From NCBI GenBank assembly GCA_947460345.1, contig CANHGM010000011.1, positions 1 to 64,000 on the forward strand: 64,000 nt of DNA, given 5' to 3'. Positions within the stretch are counted from its first letter, which is position 1, and each line of letters begins with the position of its first letter. Shown piece after piece: positions 42,361 through 52,664 of the stretch. The notes below the pieces were generated by a model, which had not been told where the DNA came from, searched no databases, and worked only from the letters and a program-made list of their open reading frames with translations. The stretch comes from Bacteroidota bacterium. Its GTDB lineage: Bacteria > Bacteroidota > Bacteroidia > UKL13-3. Position numbers and translations under genes: made by a program.

Positions 42361-43701
42361 ATGTTTTATTTAAAAAATTTAGGCTTTTGTTTTTTTATAA
42401 TAATAAACTTAAATAATCCTTGTATTGCTCAAAAATGGTCTGCCTTAGGTCAAGGAGTTAAATCGTTAAATGCAAATGATAATATTTTAGCCATTACAAC
42501 TGATATAAATGACAATATTTTTGTAGCTGGAAAATTTGCACATATAGACTATGACTCAGGGTACAATTGTGTAGCAAAATGGGATGGTAATAAATGGAGT
42601 ATTTTAGGTAAGTTTAATGAATTAGAAGCCAATGACAGTATATTAACTTTAACTACAGACATAAATGGTAATATATATGCTGCTGGAAAATTTAAAGACA
42701 AAAATGGTTATTGTTATGTAGCAAAATGGAATGGATTTACTTGGAAAAAAATTGGAGATTTAAACGCAAATGGCAGAATCTCTAAATTGGTTTCAGATAA
42801 AAACGGATTTATATATGCAGGTGGTGATTTTAAAAATGATAGTGGTTATTGTTACATTTCAAAATGGAATGATACCATATGGCAAGAAGTAGGTGCAGGT
42901 TCAATTTCTTTTAAATCAAAAGCTGCGATAAATGATATATTAATAAATAAAAAGGGTTCTATAATTACCTCAAGCATCAGAATTTATGAATGGGATGGAT
43001 TATTATGGAAAGAAATAGGTGATTTATTTAACTATGTTCATACTTTAGCAGAAGATAACCAAGGGGCAATATATGCAGCTGGTGATTTTGTTGACATGAA
43101 TAATAATAAATATGTAGCTAAACTTGAAGGTAATAAGTGGGTTCAGCTAGGAATAGGTAAAGATGCATTAAATGCCACGGGCTACATTTCATCCATTTTA
43201 ATAGATGGTTCAAACAATGTATATGCAGCAGGTTGGTATATGTTTGATAGCACTGGTAATACATATGTAGCTAAATGGGATGGGACTACTTGGAGTAAAC
43301 TTGGAAATAATACTTATAATCAAGTTGCTTACAATCAAAATAATTTTATATATGCTTTGACATTTGATAATTCTGGAAGCCTTTTAGCTGTTGGAGATTA
43401 TACAGATTCTATGGGAAGAAAATTTGTTGCTCGTTATGGCTTCCCTTTAGGTGGTTTAAGCAATCAAACTACTCATCAATCTTTTTCAATATATCCCAAT
43501 CCTTCAAATGGTAGAATTACTTTACAATACACAGCTTCAAAAAAAGAAACTTTAATCATATATAATAATTTAGGCATTAAAGTTTATCAAACAACTATAT
43601 TGCCATATTCTTCAACTCATCAAATTGAAATTAGTTCATTAGCCAAGGGAATATATTTTATTCAAATTGATGAAAATATTCAAAAACTCATAGTCGAATA
43701 A
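42361..43701 (+). CDS. T9SS-secreted repeat (beta-propeller-like) protein
   Basis: The 446-residue protein has a signal peptide (FFIIINLNNPCIAQ) and about seven repeats of ~45-50 residues with the pattern [VI]AKWDG-x-x-W-x-x-[LI]G followed by LTTDINxNIxxAGKF, for example around residues 70-120 and 280-340. This resembles delta-60 / propeller repeats on cell-surface proteins. The final ~75 residues are a T9SS type A sorting domain starting SIYPNPSNGRITLQY and ending IYFIQIDENIQKLIVE. It should be exported through the outer membrane and may be surface-bound. The ligand is unknown. Confidence 0.87.
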   Translation: MFYLKNLGFCFFIIINLNNPCIAQKWSALGQGVKSLNANDNILAITTDINDNIFVAGKFAHIDYDSGYNCVAKWDGNKWSILGKFNELEANDSILTLTTDINGNIYAAGKFKDKNGYCYVAKWNGFTWKKIGDLNANGRISKLVSDKNGFIYAGGDFKNDSGYCYISKWNDTIWQEVGAGSISFKSKAAINDILINKKGSIITSSIRIYEWDGLLWKEIGDLFNYVHTLAEDNQGAIYAAGDFVDMNNNKYVAKLEGNKWVQLGIGKDALNATGYISSILIDGSNNVYAAGWYMFDSTGNTYVAKWDGTTWSKLGNNTYNQVAYNQNNFIYALTFDNSGSLLAVGDYTDSMGRKFVARYGFPLGGLSNQTTHQSFSIYPNPSNGRITLQYTASKKETLIIYNNLGIKVYQTTILPYSSTHQIEISSLAKGIYFIQIDENIQKLIVE

Positions 43702-43721
43702 AATACGTTGATGAAAAACTA

Positions 43722-44729
43722 TCAGTTAGATTTCAACTTATATAAAATCTCTTTATCAGCTATTACTATCAATGACATTCTATAAATAATGGTTAAATCT
43801 AAAGAAGGATTAATGGTATAATTTCCTGAGTCATCTTTTAAACCAATAGTGTTTATATTATATTCAATATTAATTTCTTTAATGCTTTTGCCTAGCAATG
43901 GTGATGACTCATTTACAAATATCTCTTCAATTATAGAAGAAGTGTTTTGAGTAAGTATATAATCAATAAATTCTATCACATCAGGTTTTACCAGTAAACT
44001 AGCCATATGCGATCCACCTAATTTGTCGGGCATAATTACATTATTTGCCCCGGCTGATTTCAATTTTCTTACGCTGGTATCAGCTGATGCTCTTGAAATA
44101 ATATGAGCTTGGGCATTCATTTCTCTGGCAGTGAGCACTACAAATAAATTTTTAGCATCCTCAGGTAAAGTAGTAATAAGTGAACGAGCTTGAGCAACAT
44201 TGGCATCCATCAAACATTTATCTAGTGTGGCATCACCTTTAATGTATAACATCTTCTTTTCTTTTAATCCTTCTATCAGTTTTTCATTTTCTTCAATAAC
44301 CACAAAAGGTATATGATGAGATAACAATACCTCAACAGCCTGCTGACCGTTTCTTCCATAACCACATACCACACAGTGTTGCTTTAGTTTTAAAATTTGT
44401 TGATTCATTTGATGTAGTTTTTTTCTGAGTTGGTATTCACCATCAAAAAAGTAAGAAGTAACTATGGTAATAGCATAGGTTACAATACTTAAGTTGATGG
44501 TAATTAAAAAAATTAAAAACACTTTCCCTATTGGTGATAAAGGCTTTAACAAACCAAAACCAACAGTAGAAATGGTCACAAATGTCATATATATAGCATC
44601 TAAAAAGCTATAGTTTTCTATGAGCATAAAACCCAACACTCCGATAGAGAGTGAACCCAACATTAATAAAGTAGCTATATATACTCTATATTTATATTGG
44701 TGGTGTTTTAAGTTTTTAAAATATGACAT
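43722..44729 (-). CDS. Potassium channel with cytoplasmic TrkA-N/TrkA-C regulatory domains
   Basis: The 335-residue protein is a two-helix K+ channel: helix 1 (about residues 20-38), pore loop with filter TVGFG at 55-59, helix 2 (about 68-92). The cytoplasmic part begins with a Rossmann RCK/TrkA-N domain (VVCGYGRNGQQAVEVL, about 118) with VKGDATLDKCL-like nucleotide contacts (IKGDATLDKCLMDA) and ends with a TrkA-C domain (about 260-335). The layout resembles MthK and Kch-type ligand-gated channels. Filter GFG instead of GYG is common in bacterial channels. It is divergent from the phospholipase D-like gene. Confidence 0.9.
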   Translation of the reverse strand: MSYFKNLKHHQYKYRVYIATLLMLGSLSIGVLGFMLIENYSFLDAIYMTFVTISTVGFGLLKPLSPIGKVFLIFLITINLSIVTYAITIVTSYFFDGEYQLRKKLHQMNQQILKLKQHCVVCGYGRNGQQAVEVLLSHHIPFVVIEENEKLIEGLKEKKMLYIKGDATLDKCLMDANVAQARSLITTLPEDAKNLFVVLTAREMNAQAHIISRASADTSVRKLKSAGANNVIMPDKLGGSHMASLLVKPDVIEFIDYILTQNTSSIIEEIFVNESSPLLGKSIKEINIEYNINTIGLKDDSGNYTINPSLDLTIIYRMSLIVIADKEILYKLKSN

Positions 44730-44828
44730 GATACAAGTAGCAAATTTAAATGTTAATAGGAGTTTAATGCGTCTAAAATTTTACATTAAATACATGTTTA
44801 GTTGTTATTAATTACCTTATTTTGCAAC

Positions 44829-47402
44829 GTGAAAAATATTTATTTAACAATAGTTTTATCTGTAATTTGCTTAATATCTCAAGCACAAGTAATTACAATA
44901 GCAGAAGCACGTACTAAAGCTTTAGGAACAACCGTTACAATTAGAGGAATTGTTCTCAATGGTGATGAAATAGGAACATCAAGATATATTGATGACGGAA
45001 CAGGCGGAATAGGGGTATATTCTTTATTAAACTCAACATTACATAGAGGTGATAGCATAGAAGTTTCAGGTGTATTGGGTCATTTCAACAATCTGTTACA
45101 GCTTTCAAGCAATGTAACATTTACAAAATTAGATTCAAATAAAGCTTTGCCTCAACCTATTGTATTTAATGGAGTGAATGCAGGTGCTTTTGCCAAAGCA
45201 TATGAATCAAGGTTGGTTATGATAAAAGGCATTACATCATTAGCAAATATATCAGGAACTACATGTACTGGAGCTGCTTCAGTTTTTGCTGGAAACAAAA
45301 ATTATTGTTTAAATAATGCAAGTGCAACCCCAGTAAGGGTTAGTAATCCGACAAATGGAGCTGGTGATATTATTGGCAAAAATGCTCCTTCAGGCTCGAT
45401 AGCTATTGTAGGCATCATGAGTATGTTTAACAAAGGTGCACTACCTGGAGGAGGGACTACAACAGACCCTCAATATTATGACACAACTTTAAGCTCAGGT
45501 TTTCAATTATTAGCTAGACTTTATGAAGATTTTATTTTACCTGCAAAACCAAATTTTATTGAAGATCCAAAACCAACTTGGAACTTAAAAACACAGTTAC
45601 CTAATATTAAAGAAAATGAAATTGAAGTTGAATTTACTACTCAAAACCTTGGAACAACATTTTTAGAATTTGGAACAACACCTACATTTGGTAGCTCATT
45701 AGGAGATTCATTATATGTAAAAAAACATATAGTTACACTTTCAGGATTATCGCCAGCAACTATTTATTATATAAGAGCAACTTCTTCAAATCCTAATGGT
45801 GTATCTGTATCAAAAATTTCTTCTGTAGTTACAAAAAGTAATTCTACTGGTAGTATTAAAGTTTATTTCAACCACATGCCTGATACTTCGTTGGCTACTT
45901 TTAATAAAGCTGTATATCTAGACAAACAAATGGATGATACCGTATTTGCTTATATGAATAGAGCAACAAAATCTATTGACTTAGCTATATATAATTTAAA
46001 CCCAACAAACTTAGCAGATTTTATAAAAGCATTAAATGATGCACATACTAGAGGAGTTAGAGTAAGAGTGGTGTATGAAGGAAGCACAGCCAATATTGGA
46101 TTAAACAGCTTAGACCCAGCCATTGGTATTATAGGAAGAAATGATGTTGGCACCATTATGCATAATAAATTTATGGCTATAGATGCAGATGATGAAAACG
46201 CAAAAAATGCTATGGTATGGACAGGTACTACAAACCTTACCAAAGCTCAAATTGAAACAGATCAAAACAGTATAATTTTTATACAAGACCAATCATTAGC
46301 AAGAGCCTATACTTTAGAATTTGAAGAAATGTTTGGATCTACTACTAATTTACCTAATGTAAACAAATCTAAATTTGGTGCTAAAAAATCTAATAATACC
46401 CCGCATGATTTTATCATCGGAGGTAAATATATAGAGCAATATTTTAGCCCTTCAGATTTAACCACTTCACATATCATTAATTCATTTAATACAGCCAACA
46501 CTGACCAATATTTTATGAGCATGAGTTTTACTCGTTCTGATATCTCAACTGCCATTAGAAATCGTGCCTATGCTGGTACCTATGGAGCAGGCATCATGAA
46601 TGATACTACTGGAGCATCTGCCAATGTTTTTAATATGTTAGCTGCAAACAATGTATTAGGCACTAGAGTATATATTGATAACCAATCAGGAATTATGCAT
46701 GAAAAAACAGGCATTATCGATGCAAACAATTGTGGTAGCGATCCTTTAGTACTTTCAGGTTCTCACAACTGGAGTAACAATGCAGAAAATGATAATGACG
46801 AAAATATAGTGATTATACATGATGCAGACATTACTAACCAATATTATCAATCTTTCTCAAGCTTATACAAAGCTGTATCTGGTAAAACTTTAAAAGGTTT
46901 TGTAAACTTTATTGCTGATGCTTATATAACAGACAAAACTACCTCTATCAACTTCGCAGATAAAAGTACCATTAAACCAAATACTTGGTCTTGGGATTTT
47001 GGCGATGGAAAAACAGATAATGGAGCAGCCACCACTAGCCACAAATATGATGCAGCCGGAACATATAAAGTAAAATTAATTGCATCTAATGGTACTATTT
47101 CTGATTCATCTGTTCAGTATGTAGTGATTAATGATAATATAGGTTTCATTAAAACAATTGACTATCAAAATATATCAGTGTATCCAAACCCTGCTTCAAA
47201 TTATATATATATTCAAACTACTCAACGCAATTCAAACAATATATTTATATATGACATGAGTGGAAGAATTATAACTTCTAAAGTGATGAAAAACAATACT
47301 GAAGCTTTTGATATTTCTGCTCTTTCAAAAGGTCTATATATACTTCAAGTTACAAACACAGAAGGAGCATCTATTTATAATCAAAAAATTATAGTTCAAT
47401 AA
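44829..47402 (+). CDS. T9SS-secreted phospholipase D-like protein with OB-like, PKD and sorting domains
   Basis: From a GTG at 44829 the product is 857 residues with a signal peptide (IVLSVICLISQAQ); an earlier TTG at 44802 is less likely. Domains are an OB-like region (about 20-110), a fibronectin-type segment (about 245-330), a phospholipase D-like core with two HxK motifs, HNKFMAID (His445) and HEKTGIID (His624), a PKD domain (WSWDFGDG, about 718) and a T9SS type A domain (VYPNPASNYIYIQ to the end). The PLD superfamily includes nucleases and phospholipases; the OB fold and secretion suggest an extracellular nuclease, but this is inference. A TTATTTTGC -7-like box lies directly before the GTG. 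Confidence 0.87.
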   Translation: MKNIYLTIVLSVICLISQAQVITIAEARTKALGTTVTIRGIVLNGDEIGTSRYIDDGTGGIGVYSLLNSTLHRGDSIEVSGVLGHFNNLLQLSSNVTFTKLDSNKALPQPIVFNGVNAGAFAKAYESRLVMIKGITSLANISGTTCTGAASVFAGNKNYCLNNASATPVRVSNPTNGAGDIIGKNAPSGSIAIVGIMSMFNKGALPGGGTTTDPQYYDTTLSSGFQLLARLYEDFILPAKPNFIEDPKPTWNLKTQLPNIKENEIEVEFTTQNLGTTFLEFGTTPTFGSSLGDSLYVKKHIVTLSGLSPATIYYIRATSSNPNGVSVSKISSVVTKSNSTGSIKVYFNHMPDTSLATFNKAVYLDKQMDDTVFAYMNRATKSIDLAIYNLNPTNLADFIKALNDAHTRGVRVRVVYEGSTANIGLNSLDPAIGIIGRNDVGTIMHNKFMAIDADDENAKNAMVWTGTTNLTKAQIETDQNSIIFIQDQSLARAYTLEFEEMFGSTTNLPNVNKSKFGAKKSNNTPHDFIIGGKYIEQYFSPSDLTTSHIINSFNTANTDQYFMSMSFTRSDISTAIRNRAYAGTYGAGIMNDTTGASANVFNMLAANNVLGTRVYIDNQSGIMHEKTGIIDANNCGSDPLVLSGSHNWSNNAENDNDENIVIIHDADITNQYYQSFSSLYKAVSGKTLKGFVNFIADAYITDKTTSINFADKSTIKPNTWSWDFGDGKTDNGAATTSHKYDAAGTYKVKLIASNGTISDSSVQYVVINDNIGFIKTIDYQNISVYPNPASNYIYIQTTQRNSNNIFIYDMSGRIITSKVMKNNTEAFDISALSKGLYILQVTNTEGASIYNQKIIVQ

Positions 47403-47414
47403 ACTATAAAGTAC

Positions 47415-49415
47415 TTGAAACATACTAACAGACTTATACATTCATTAAGTCCTTATTTACTTCAACATGCACACAATCCTGTAGATTGGCAAACATGGAG
47501 TGAAGAGGCATGGGCACAAGCCAAGAAAGAGGACAAGTTAGTCATTGTCTCTATTGGGTATGCTGCTTGTCATTGGTGCCATGTAATGGAACATGAATGT
47601 TTTGAAGATGAAGAAACAGCTGAGCTGATGAATCAGCGGTATATATGTATTAAAGTAGACCGAGAAGAAAGGCCAGATGTGGATGCTGTATATATGGATG
47701 CGTGTCAGCTTATCACTCAAAGAGGAGGCTGGCCACTAAATGTATTTTGTTTACCCGATGGAAGACCTATACATGCTGGTACATATTTTCCGAAGCCACA
47801 ATGGAATGATATGTTAGTGAAACTTTCTGTTTTCTATCAAAATAAAAGTGAGGAAGCTGAGGTATATGCCCAAAGACTTCAAGAAGGTGTGAAACAAATG
47901 GATTTAGCATCTATTGCCAAAACACCATCAATGAATGAGGAACTTATCATTGACCAAACTTTTGAGAAGTGGCAAACCATGTTCGACCCAGTATTAGGTG
48001 GATATAATTGGTCACCTAAATTTCCTATGCCATCTAACTACAGCTGTCTAATACATTTACACAGCCATATATGCAACCCAAGAGCTTTACATCAAATAGA
48101 AAACACCTTAAATAAAATGGCTTTAGGTGGTATATATGACCAATTGGGCGGAGGGTTTGCGAGATATTCTGTAGATGCAGAATGGAAAATCCCTCATTTT
48201 GAAAAAATGTTATACGACAATGCTCAATTGTTAAGTATATATAGCAAAGCATATTGTTTAACAAAAAACAATTTATATAAAAAAACAGCATTTGAAACCA
48301 TTGAATTTTTACAAAGAGAATTGATGCATAACAATGGGTTATTCTTTTCTGCACTTGATGCAGATAGCGAAGGAGTTGAAGGAAAATATTATATATGGAA
48401 GAAATCAGAAATAGAACAAATACTTGGTAAAGATGCCGTTCTATTTAATGATTATTTTAGGGTTGATAAAGAAGCTTTGTGGGAGGATGGGGAGAACAAT
48501 TTACTAGCCCTAGAAAGCATAGAATCGTTTGCTTCAAACAAACAAATGCCGACAGAAGAGATTCAAAACTTTTTAGATAGTTGTAGAACAAAATTACTCG
48601 AAAAACGAAACAAAAGAGTTAAACCTTCATTAGATGATAAAGTTGTATGTAGTTGGAATGCTTTGCTAATAAAAGGCTTATGCGAAGCTTATCAAACTTT
48701 TGGAAATATAAATGTATTGAATTTAGCGGTTACACTTTGTGATACACTTTTAGACAAATTATATATTAACAACATACTATATAGAATTTGGAAAGATGAT
48801 CAAATATCAACACCTGCATTTGCTGAAGACTATGGCACCTTGGCTGAAGCACTCATTAGTATGTATCAAATCACATTAGATGAGAAGTATTTAACTCTAA
48901 GCAAAAAAATCCTAGAACAAAGTATTGATTTATTTTATAACAATGAATTAGGTTTTTTTAAAATGAAATCAAAAAACGATACTCCATTGTTTGCAGACAA
49001 AATAGATATTGGTGATGATGTAATACCTTCAGCCAATTCGATTTTTGCTCATGTGTTATATAAACTTGGATTTTATTTTTCAAATCAAACATTTATAAAT
49101 ATGTCTGTAGAAATGGTAAATCAAGTAAAAGGTAAATTCCCAAAATTTCCAACAGGTTATTCAAATTGGATGGAAATATATATGATACAAAAGTTTGGAC
49201 TTTATCAGATTGTATATACACAAACACCTGATACTTTCTTTATTTCAAGTTTAAGAAATTATTTCATACCCAATGCCATTTATATGAAAGCTGGCGAGAT
49301 ACCATTATCGCAAGGCAAGACATCTAGCGAATTTAAGGTATACATATGTAAAGATTTTGTTTGTTATGAACCTGTAAAAAATATAGAAGAATTAATTTCA
49401 AAAATCTTTAATTAA
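47415..49415 (+). CDS. DUF255 / thioredoxin-domain protein (YyaL, SPATA20 type)
   Basis: The 666-residue protein matches the DUF255 family: the N-terminal thioredoxin-like part ([56 protein letters not shown] with two cysteines, [24 protein letters not shown]) and a long alpha/alpha-barrel region (about 190-560) like glycosidases or epimerases ([32 protein letters not shown]). The activity is unknown. It starts at a TTG (47415) 12 bp after the phospholipase D-like gene. It may be co-transcribed with it, though their roles look unrelated. Confidence 0.9.
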   Translation: MKHTNRLIHSLSPYLLQHAHNPVDWQTWSEEAWAQAKKEDKLVIVSIGYAACHWCHVMEHECFEDEETAELMNQRYICIKVDREERPDVDAVYMDACQLITQRGGWPLNVFCLPDGRPIHAGTYFPKPQWNDMLVKLSVFYQNKSEEAEVYAQRLQEGVKQMDLASIAKTPSMNEELIIDQTFEKWQTMFDPVLGGYNWSPKFPMPSNYSCLIHLHSHICNPRALHQIENTLNKMALGGIYDQLGGGFARYSVDAEWKIPHFEKMLYDNAQLLSIYSKAYCLTKNNLYKKTAFETIEFLQRELMHNNGLFFSALDADSEGVEGKYYIWKKSEIEQILGKDAVLFNDYFRVDKEALWEDGENNLLALESIESFASNKQMPTEEIQNFLDSCRTKLLEKRNKRVKPSLDDKVVCSWNALLIKGLCEAYQTFGNINVLNLAVTLCDTLLDKLYINNILYRIWKDDQISTPAFAEDYGTLAEALISMYQITLDEKYLTLSKKILEQSIDLFYNNELGFFKMKSKNDTPLFADKIDIGDDVIPSANSIFAHVLYKLGFYFSNQTFINMSVEMVNQVKGKFPKFPTGYSNWMEIYMIQKFGLYQIVYTQTPDTFFISSLRNYFIPNAIYMKAGEIPLSQGKTSSEFKVYICKDFVCYEPVKNIEELISKIFN

Positions 49416-49571
49416 GACAAGATTTATAAGAATTAAAAAAACCATTTTGTTGTATTTATTTATAGCCCTTTTAGTATGGCTTTGATAAATAAACAGTTAA
49501 ATTTAAAATACTTCTTGTTTTATAGGAATAAATTGCCTTTTTTCGCGGCAAAATTAAAATAGATAAAAACA

Positions 49572-49793
49572 ATGTATTGGACACTTGAATTAGCATCATA
49601 TTTAGATGATGCACCATGGCCAGCTACCAAAGACGAGTTAATTGACTATGCAATGCGTAGTGGAGCTCCAATGGAAGTAATAGAGAACTTACAAGAATTA
49701 GAAGATGATGGCGAACCTTTTGAGAACATGGAAGAAGTATGGCCTGATTATCCTTCTGATGATGATTACTTTTTCAACTCTGACGAGTTATAA
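49572..49793 (+). CDS. Small DUF2795-type conserved protein
   Basis: The 73-residue acidic protein (MYWTLELASYLDDAPWPATK, then DELIDYAMRSGAPMEVIENL and an Asp/Glu-rich tail ending YFFNSDEL) matches a small protein conserved across Bacteroidota that resembles DUF2795. Its function is unknown; size and charge suggest a soluble regulatory or binding role. A TTGCC...GGCAA inverted pair sits about 25-45 bp before the ATG, and a hairpin terminator follows at 49822, so it is a single-gene transcript. Confidence 0.88.
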   Translation: MYWTLELASYLDDAPWPATKDELIDYAMRSGAPMEVIENLQELEDDGEPFENMEEVWPDYPSDDDYFFNSDEL

Positions 49794-49821
49794 AATTAAA
49801 ACTTTATTTAAAATATTTGAG

Positions 49822-49852
49822 AATCCGCTTTGCATAAAGGCGGATTTTTTAT
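49822..49852. terminator. Bidirectional terminator
   Basis: AATCCGCTTT (49822-49831) pairs with AAAGGCGGATT (49836-49846) with one bulged base and a short loop, followed by a T run. It separates the small acidic gene from the convergent cinA. Confidence 0.85.
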
Positions 49853-49870
49853 TTATTTAAAAAAGGACTA

Positions 49871-51112
49871 TTATTTTACTAGTTCTTTTCTTAGCATTTC
49901 TAAAGCCACAATGCCTGTACGCTCTATCACTCTGATACGTTCATCACCTAAGTGATATACTTTGGCTACAGTTCTATCAGCACTAGCAAGTGCAATCCAA
50001 ACCGTGCCTACAGGTTTGTCTGAAGTTCCACCTGATGGGCCTGCAATGCCTGAGGTTGCTATGGCATAATCTACGTTTAAAAGTTTACGAGCATTTTCGG
50101 CCATTTGCACAATACATTCTTCACTTACAGCTCCTTTAGTATCAATGGTTTCTTTACTTACACCCAAAACATTCTCTTTAATTTCATAAGCATATGCTAC
50201 TAAAGTTCCTTTAAAATATAACGAACTCCCAGCAACTGATGTAATTAAATGCGAAACATAGCCACCAGAACAACTTTCAGCTAAGCCAACCGTAGCTTTT
50301 TTTTCAAGCAATAGCTGACCAATAACTTCTGGTAATGAAATATCCTCATCGCCATATATATAGTCTTTGGCTAATGCTTTTATTTGATTGGCGTATTTTT
50401 CAACCTCTTGTTGTATTGCATCTTTTTCAGAACCATGACCAGAGAGCCTTAGTCTGACTTGAGCCACAGCAGGTAGATACGCAAGTTTTATATGTGAAGG
50501 TAAACTTTCTTCGACTGATTTTATTTTCTCTGCTAAAAAAGATTCACCAATACCTGCAGTGAGTATCGTATGATGAACAATAAAAGGTAATTTAAAAGAT
50601 GCTTTTAGTCTTGGTGTAACTTCTTTAGTAAAAATGTGTTTCATTTCATATGGAACACCAGGCATACTTATATATATTTTATTGTTTTGGTTGAACCACA
50701 TACCAGGAGCTGTACCTTTTTCATTTTCTAAAACTTCGCAATTTTGTGGCACCATGGCTTGCAAATAATTTGATTCGAGCATGGGCATCTTACGCAAACT
50801 AAAAATACCCTCTACCCTTATTTTGGTGGGCTCATGCATAATCATACCTGTATTGAAGTATTCTGCCAAAGTTTTTTTAGTGATATCATCTTTGGTAGGT
50901 CCTAAACCTCCTGTCATTATTATAATATCAACCCGATGATTAGCCATGGTCAAAGCTTCTTTAATATGATTAGCATCATCGCTACAAGAAGTGATTTGTT
51001 TTACTTGAATACCAAGTTCACTTAATTCTTTACCAAGCCAAGCTGAATTGGTGTCTACCACTTGTCCAATCAACAACTCATCGCCTATTGTTATAATTTC
51101 TGCTAATATCAT
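49871..51112 (-). CDS. cinA: CinA-family nicotinamide-nucleotide amidohydrolase
   Basis: The 413-residue protein has both CinA parts: an N-terminal MoaB/MogA-like domain (AEIITIGDELLIGQVVDTNS, MTGGLGPTKDDITKK, PGVPYEMKHIF) and a C-terminal PncC deamidase domain (about 255-413) with GLAESCSGGYVSHLITSVAG and ATSGIAGPSGGTSDKPVGTV. PncC hydrolyses NMN to nicotinate mononucleotide in NAD recycling; the N-terminal domain has ADP-ribose pyrophosphatase activity in some members. Length matches full-length CinA. It is divergent from the LutA-like gene. Confidence 0.94.
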   Translation of the reverse strand: MILAEIITIGDELLIGQVVDTNSAWLGKELSELGIQVKQITSCSDDANHIKEALTMANHRVDIIIMTGGLGPTKDDITKKTLAEYFNTGMIMHEPTKIRVEGIFSLRKMPMLESNYLQAMVPQNCEVLENEKGTAPGMWFNQNNKIYISMPGVPYEMKHIFTKEVTPRLKASFKLPFIVHHTILTAGIGESFLAEKIKSVEESLPSHIKLAYLPAVAQVRLRLSGHGSEKDAIQQEVEKYANQIKALAKDYIYGDEDISLPEVIGQLLLEKKATVGLAESCSGGYVSHLITSVAGSSLYFKGTLVAYAYEIKENVLGVSKETIDTKGAVSEECIVQMAENARKLLNVDYAIATSGIAGPSGGTSDKPVGTVWIALASADRTVAKVYHLGDERIRVIERTGIVALEMLRKELVK

Positions 51113-51190
51113 TTGGGTTATTTAAAGTACAAATATGACCATAACCACAGCATATTTATTCTTTCTATTTTAAAATAGTTGGTTAAAGTG

Positions 51191-51198
51191 TAAGTTTG
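51191..51198 (+). promoter_or_regulatory. Possible -7 box (TAAGTTTG) for the LutA-like gene
   Basis: TAAGTTTGCTGCACAG ends right before the ATG at 51207. The same TTTGCTGCAC string is at the carB -7 box (13946-13955). A transcript with a leader of only a few bases is predicted. Confidence 0.35.
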
Positions 51199-51206
51199 CT
51201 GCACAG

Positions 51207-51947
51207 ATGAAAGACAACAGAGTACCCGTTCAAATTATGATTCCTTGTATCACTGACCAGTTCAGCCCGAATACAGGATTCAATATGGTGAAACTACTTG
51301 AAAGAGCTGGGTGCAAAGTATCATACAATATTGAACAGACTTGTTGTGGACAGCCAGCCTACCATGCAGGATATTTTGATTTTGCTAAAGAAGTGGGTGA
51401 AAAATTTATTGATGAATTTAAAGCAGGTAACTATGTCGTAAGTCTTTCTAGCTCATGTACTGCTATGGTTAAATCTGACTTCAATGCCTTATTTGAAAAC
51501 ACAGCTATACATAATACTTGTAAAAGTTTACAAAAAAACTTTTATGAATTTAGCGATTTCATGGTGAATGTATTAGACAATCCTAATTTAGGAAGCAAAC
51601 TCGGAGCAAAAGCGACCTTATTAGATAGTTGTAGAGGATTGCGTTCGTGTGGCATACACAGCACACCCAGACAAATGTTAAAGCAAATAGAAGGGTTAGA
51701 ACTAATTGAAATGCATAAATCTGAAGAATGTTGTGGGTTTGGAGGCGTTTTTTCTACTAAGTTCGAAAACCTATCTGTAGCTATGGCCAAAGAAAAACTT
51801 GAAATGGCATTAGATACAGGAGCTGAATTTTTGGTGTTTACTGACCCAGGTTGTATGATGCATTTAGAAAGTTATATATCTAAAAACAATTTACCGATCA
51901 GACCTATTCATTTGGTTGATTTAATTGTGAAGGGAATTAGAGATTAA
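51207..51947 (+). CDS. LutA/YkgE-type (Fe-S)-binding cysteine-rich domain protein
   Basis: The 246-residue protein has the two CCG-domain motifs: CCGQPAYHAGY (about residue 46) and CCGFGGVFSTKF (about 175), with SSSCTAMVKSD and SCRGLRSCGIHSTPR between. In heterodisulfide reductases and LutA these cysteines bind a non-cubane Fe-S cluster. LutA works with LutB and LutC to oxidise L-lactate; neither is adjacent here, so it may act with partners encoded elsewhere. It is the only gene in its transcript as far as can be seen. Confidence 0.9.
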   Translation: MKDNRVPVQIMIPCITDQFSPNTGFNMVKLLERAGCKVSYNIEQTCCGQPAYHAGYFDFAKEVGEKFIDEFKAGNYVVSLSSSCTAMVKSDFNALFENTAIHNTCKSLQKNFYEFSDFMVNVLDNPNLGSKLGAKATLLDSCRGLRSCGIHSTPRQMLKQIEGLELIEMHKSEECCGFGGVFSTKFENLSVAMAKEKLEMALDTGAEFLVFTDPGCMMHLESYISKNNLPIRPIHLVDLIVKGIRD

Positions 51948-52034
51948 TAAATAATTGAAATAACATGTTTGTTTAATTTTCCAATCATATATATTTTAAC
52001 AACAATGACTTTTTATAGTATAACTTAAATTAAC

Positions 52035-52544
52035 CTACCAATTAATCACTGCTTTATTAAATATTTCTATCACTAATAGGTCGCTGATATCATTAATTAA
52101 TTTGGTCTCTACACTATTCAAGTTTTGAGTGCCTGGGAAATCAGCAAAATTGGTAAACTGTTGTTTAAAATTAAGAGTGGTATCTTTTAGGTTTTTACAA
52201 ACAATATCTACGGTGATGGTTAGTCTATTATTAGCTACTTGGTTATTGCTTTGCTGTCCAGCATTGCTCACGCTGTAGTTGCTTATAAACCCGCTGAATT
52301 GCAAATCACCATCTGTCCTCACTGATTTTAAAGAAGTTTCGTTTGTTAGTTTGTTTTTTAATTTCTCAGTTAACACATTGCTTAATTGAGGTGCTACTAT
52401 AGATGCTTTGTTTTCTATATAAGTAACGCTAAATGTCTTTACTTCTTTGGGTAGATTCGCACCTTTAAATGTATACTTAACACAACAAGAAGTTAATACA
52501 AGCATCAAGCAAAACACCTTTAAAACATATATATATTTTCGCAT
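52035..52544 (-). CDS. lptE: LptE-like LPS-assembly lipoprotein
   Basis: The 169-residue protein has a lipoprotein signal ending LVLTSCC and the Bacteroidota LptE pattern: YTFKGANLPKEVKTFSVTYI, IVAPQLSNVLTEKLKNKL, DLQFSGFISNYSVSNAG and NRLTITVDIVCKN. LptE plugs the LptD barrel in the outer membrane to insert lipopolysaccharide. lptD lies 1.7 kb further on the same strand, with purB (opposite strand) between. It has its own promoter region, shared divergently with purB. Confidence 0.87.
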   Translation of the reverse strand: MRKYIYVLKVFCLMLVLTSCCVKYTFKGANLPKEVKTFSVTYIENKASIVAPQLSNVLTEKLKNKLTNETSLKSVRTDGDLQFSGFISNYSVSNAGQQSNNQVANNRLTITVDIVCKNLKDTTLNFKQQFTNFADFPGTQNLNSVETKLINDISDLLVIEIFNKAVINW

Positions 52545-52631
52545 AGATTTTACCTGACAAATATAATGCCTTTCATACTTGAAATTAAAGTGAATATAAT
52601 TAATACATCCGCTAATTGACTAGGTTGTTTT

Positions 52632-52660
52632 TTTGGTTTAACTATTCAAATCTATCTTTG
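52632..52660 (+). promoter_or_regulatory. purB: Bacteroidota-type promoter of purB
   Basis: TTTG at 52632-52635 (-33) and TATCTTTG at 52653-52660 (-7), 17 bases apart. The purB ATG follows the -7 box by only four bases, so the mRNA should have almost no leader. Confidence 0.5.
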
Positions 52661-52664
52661 CCCA

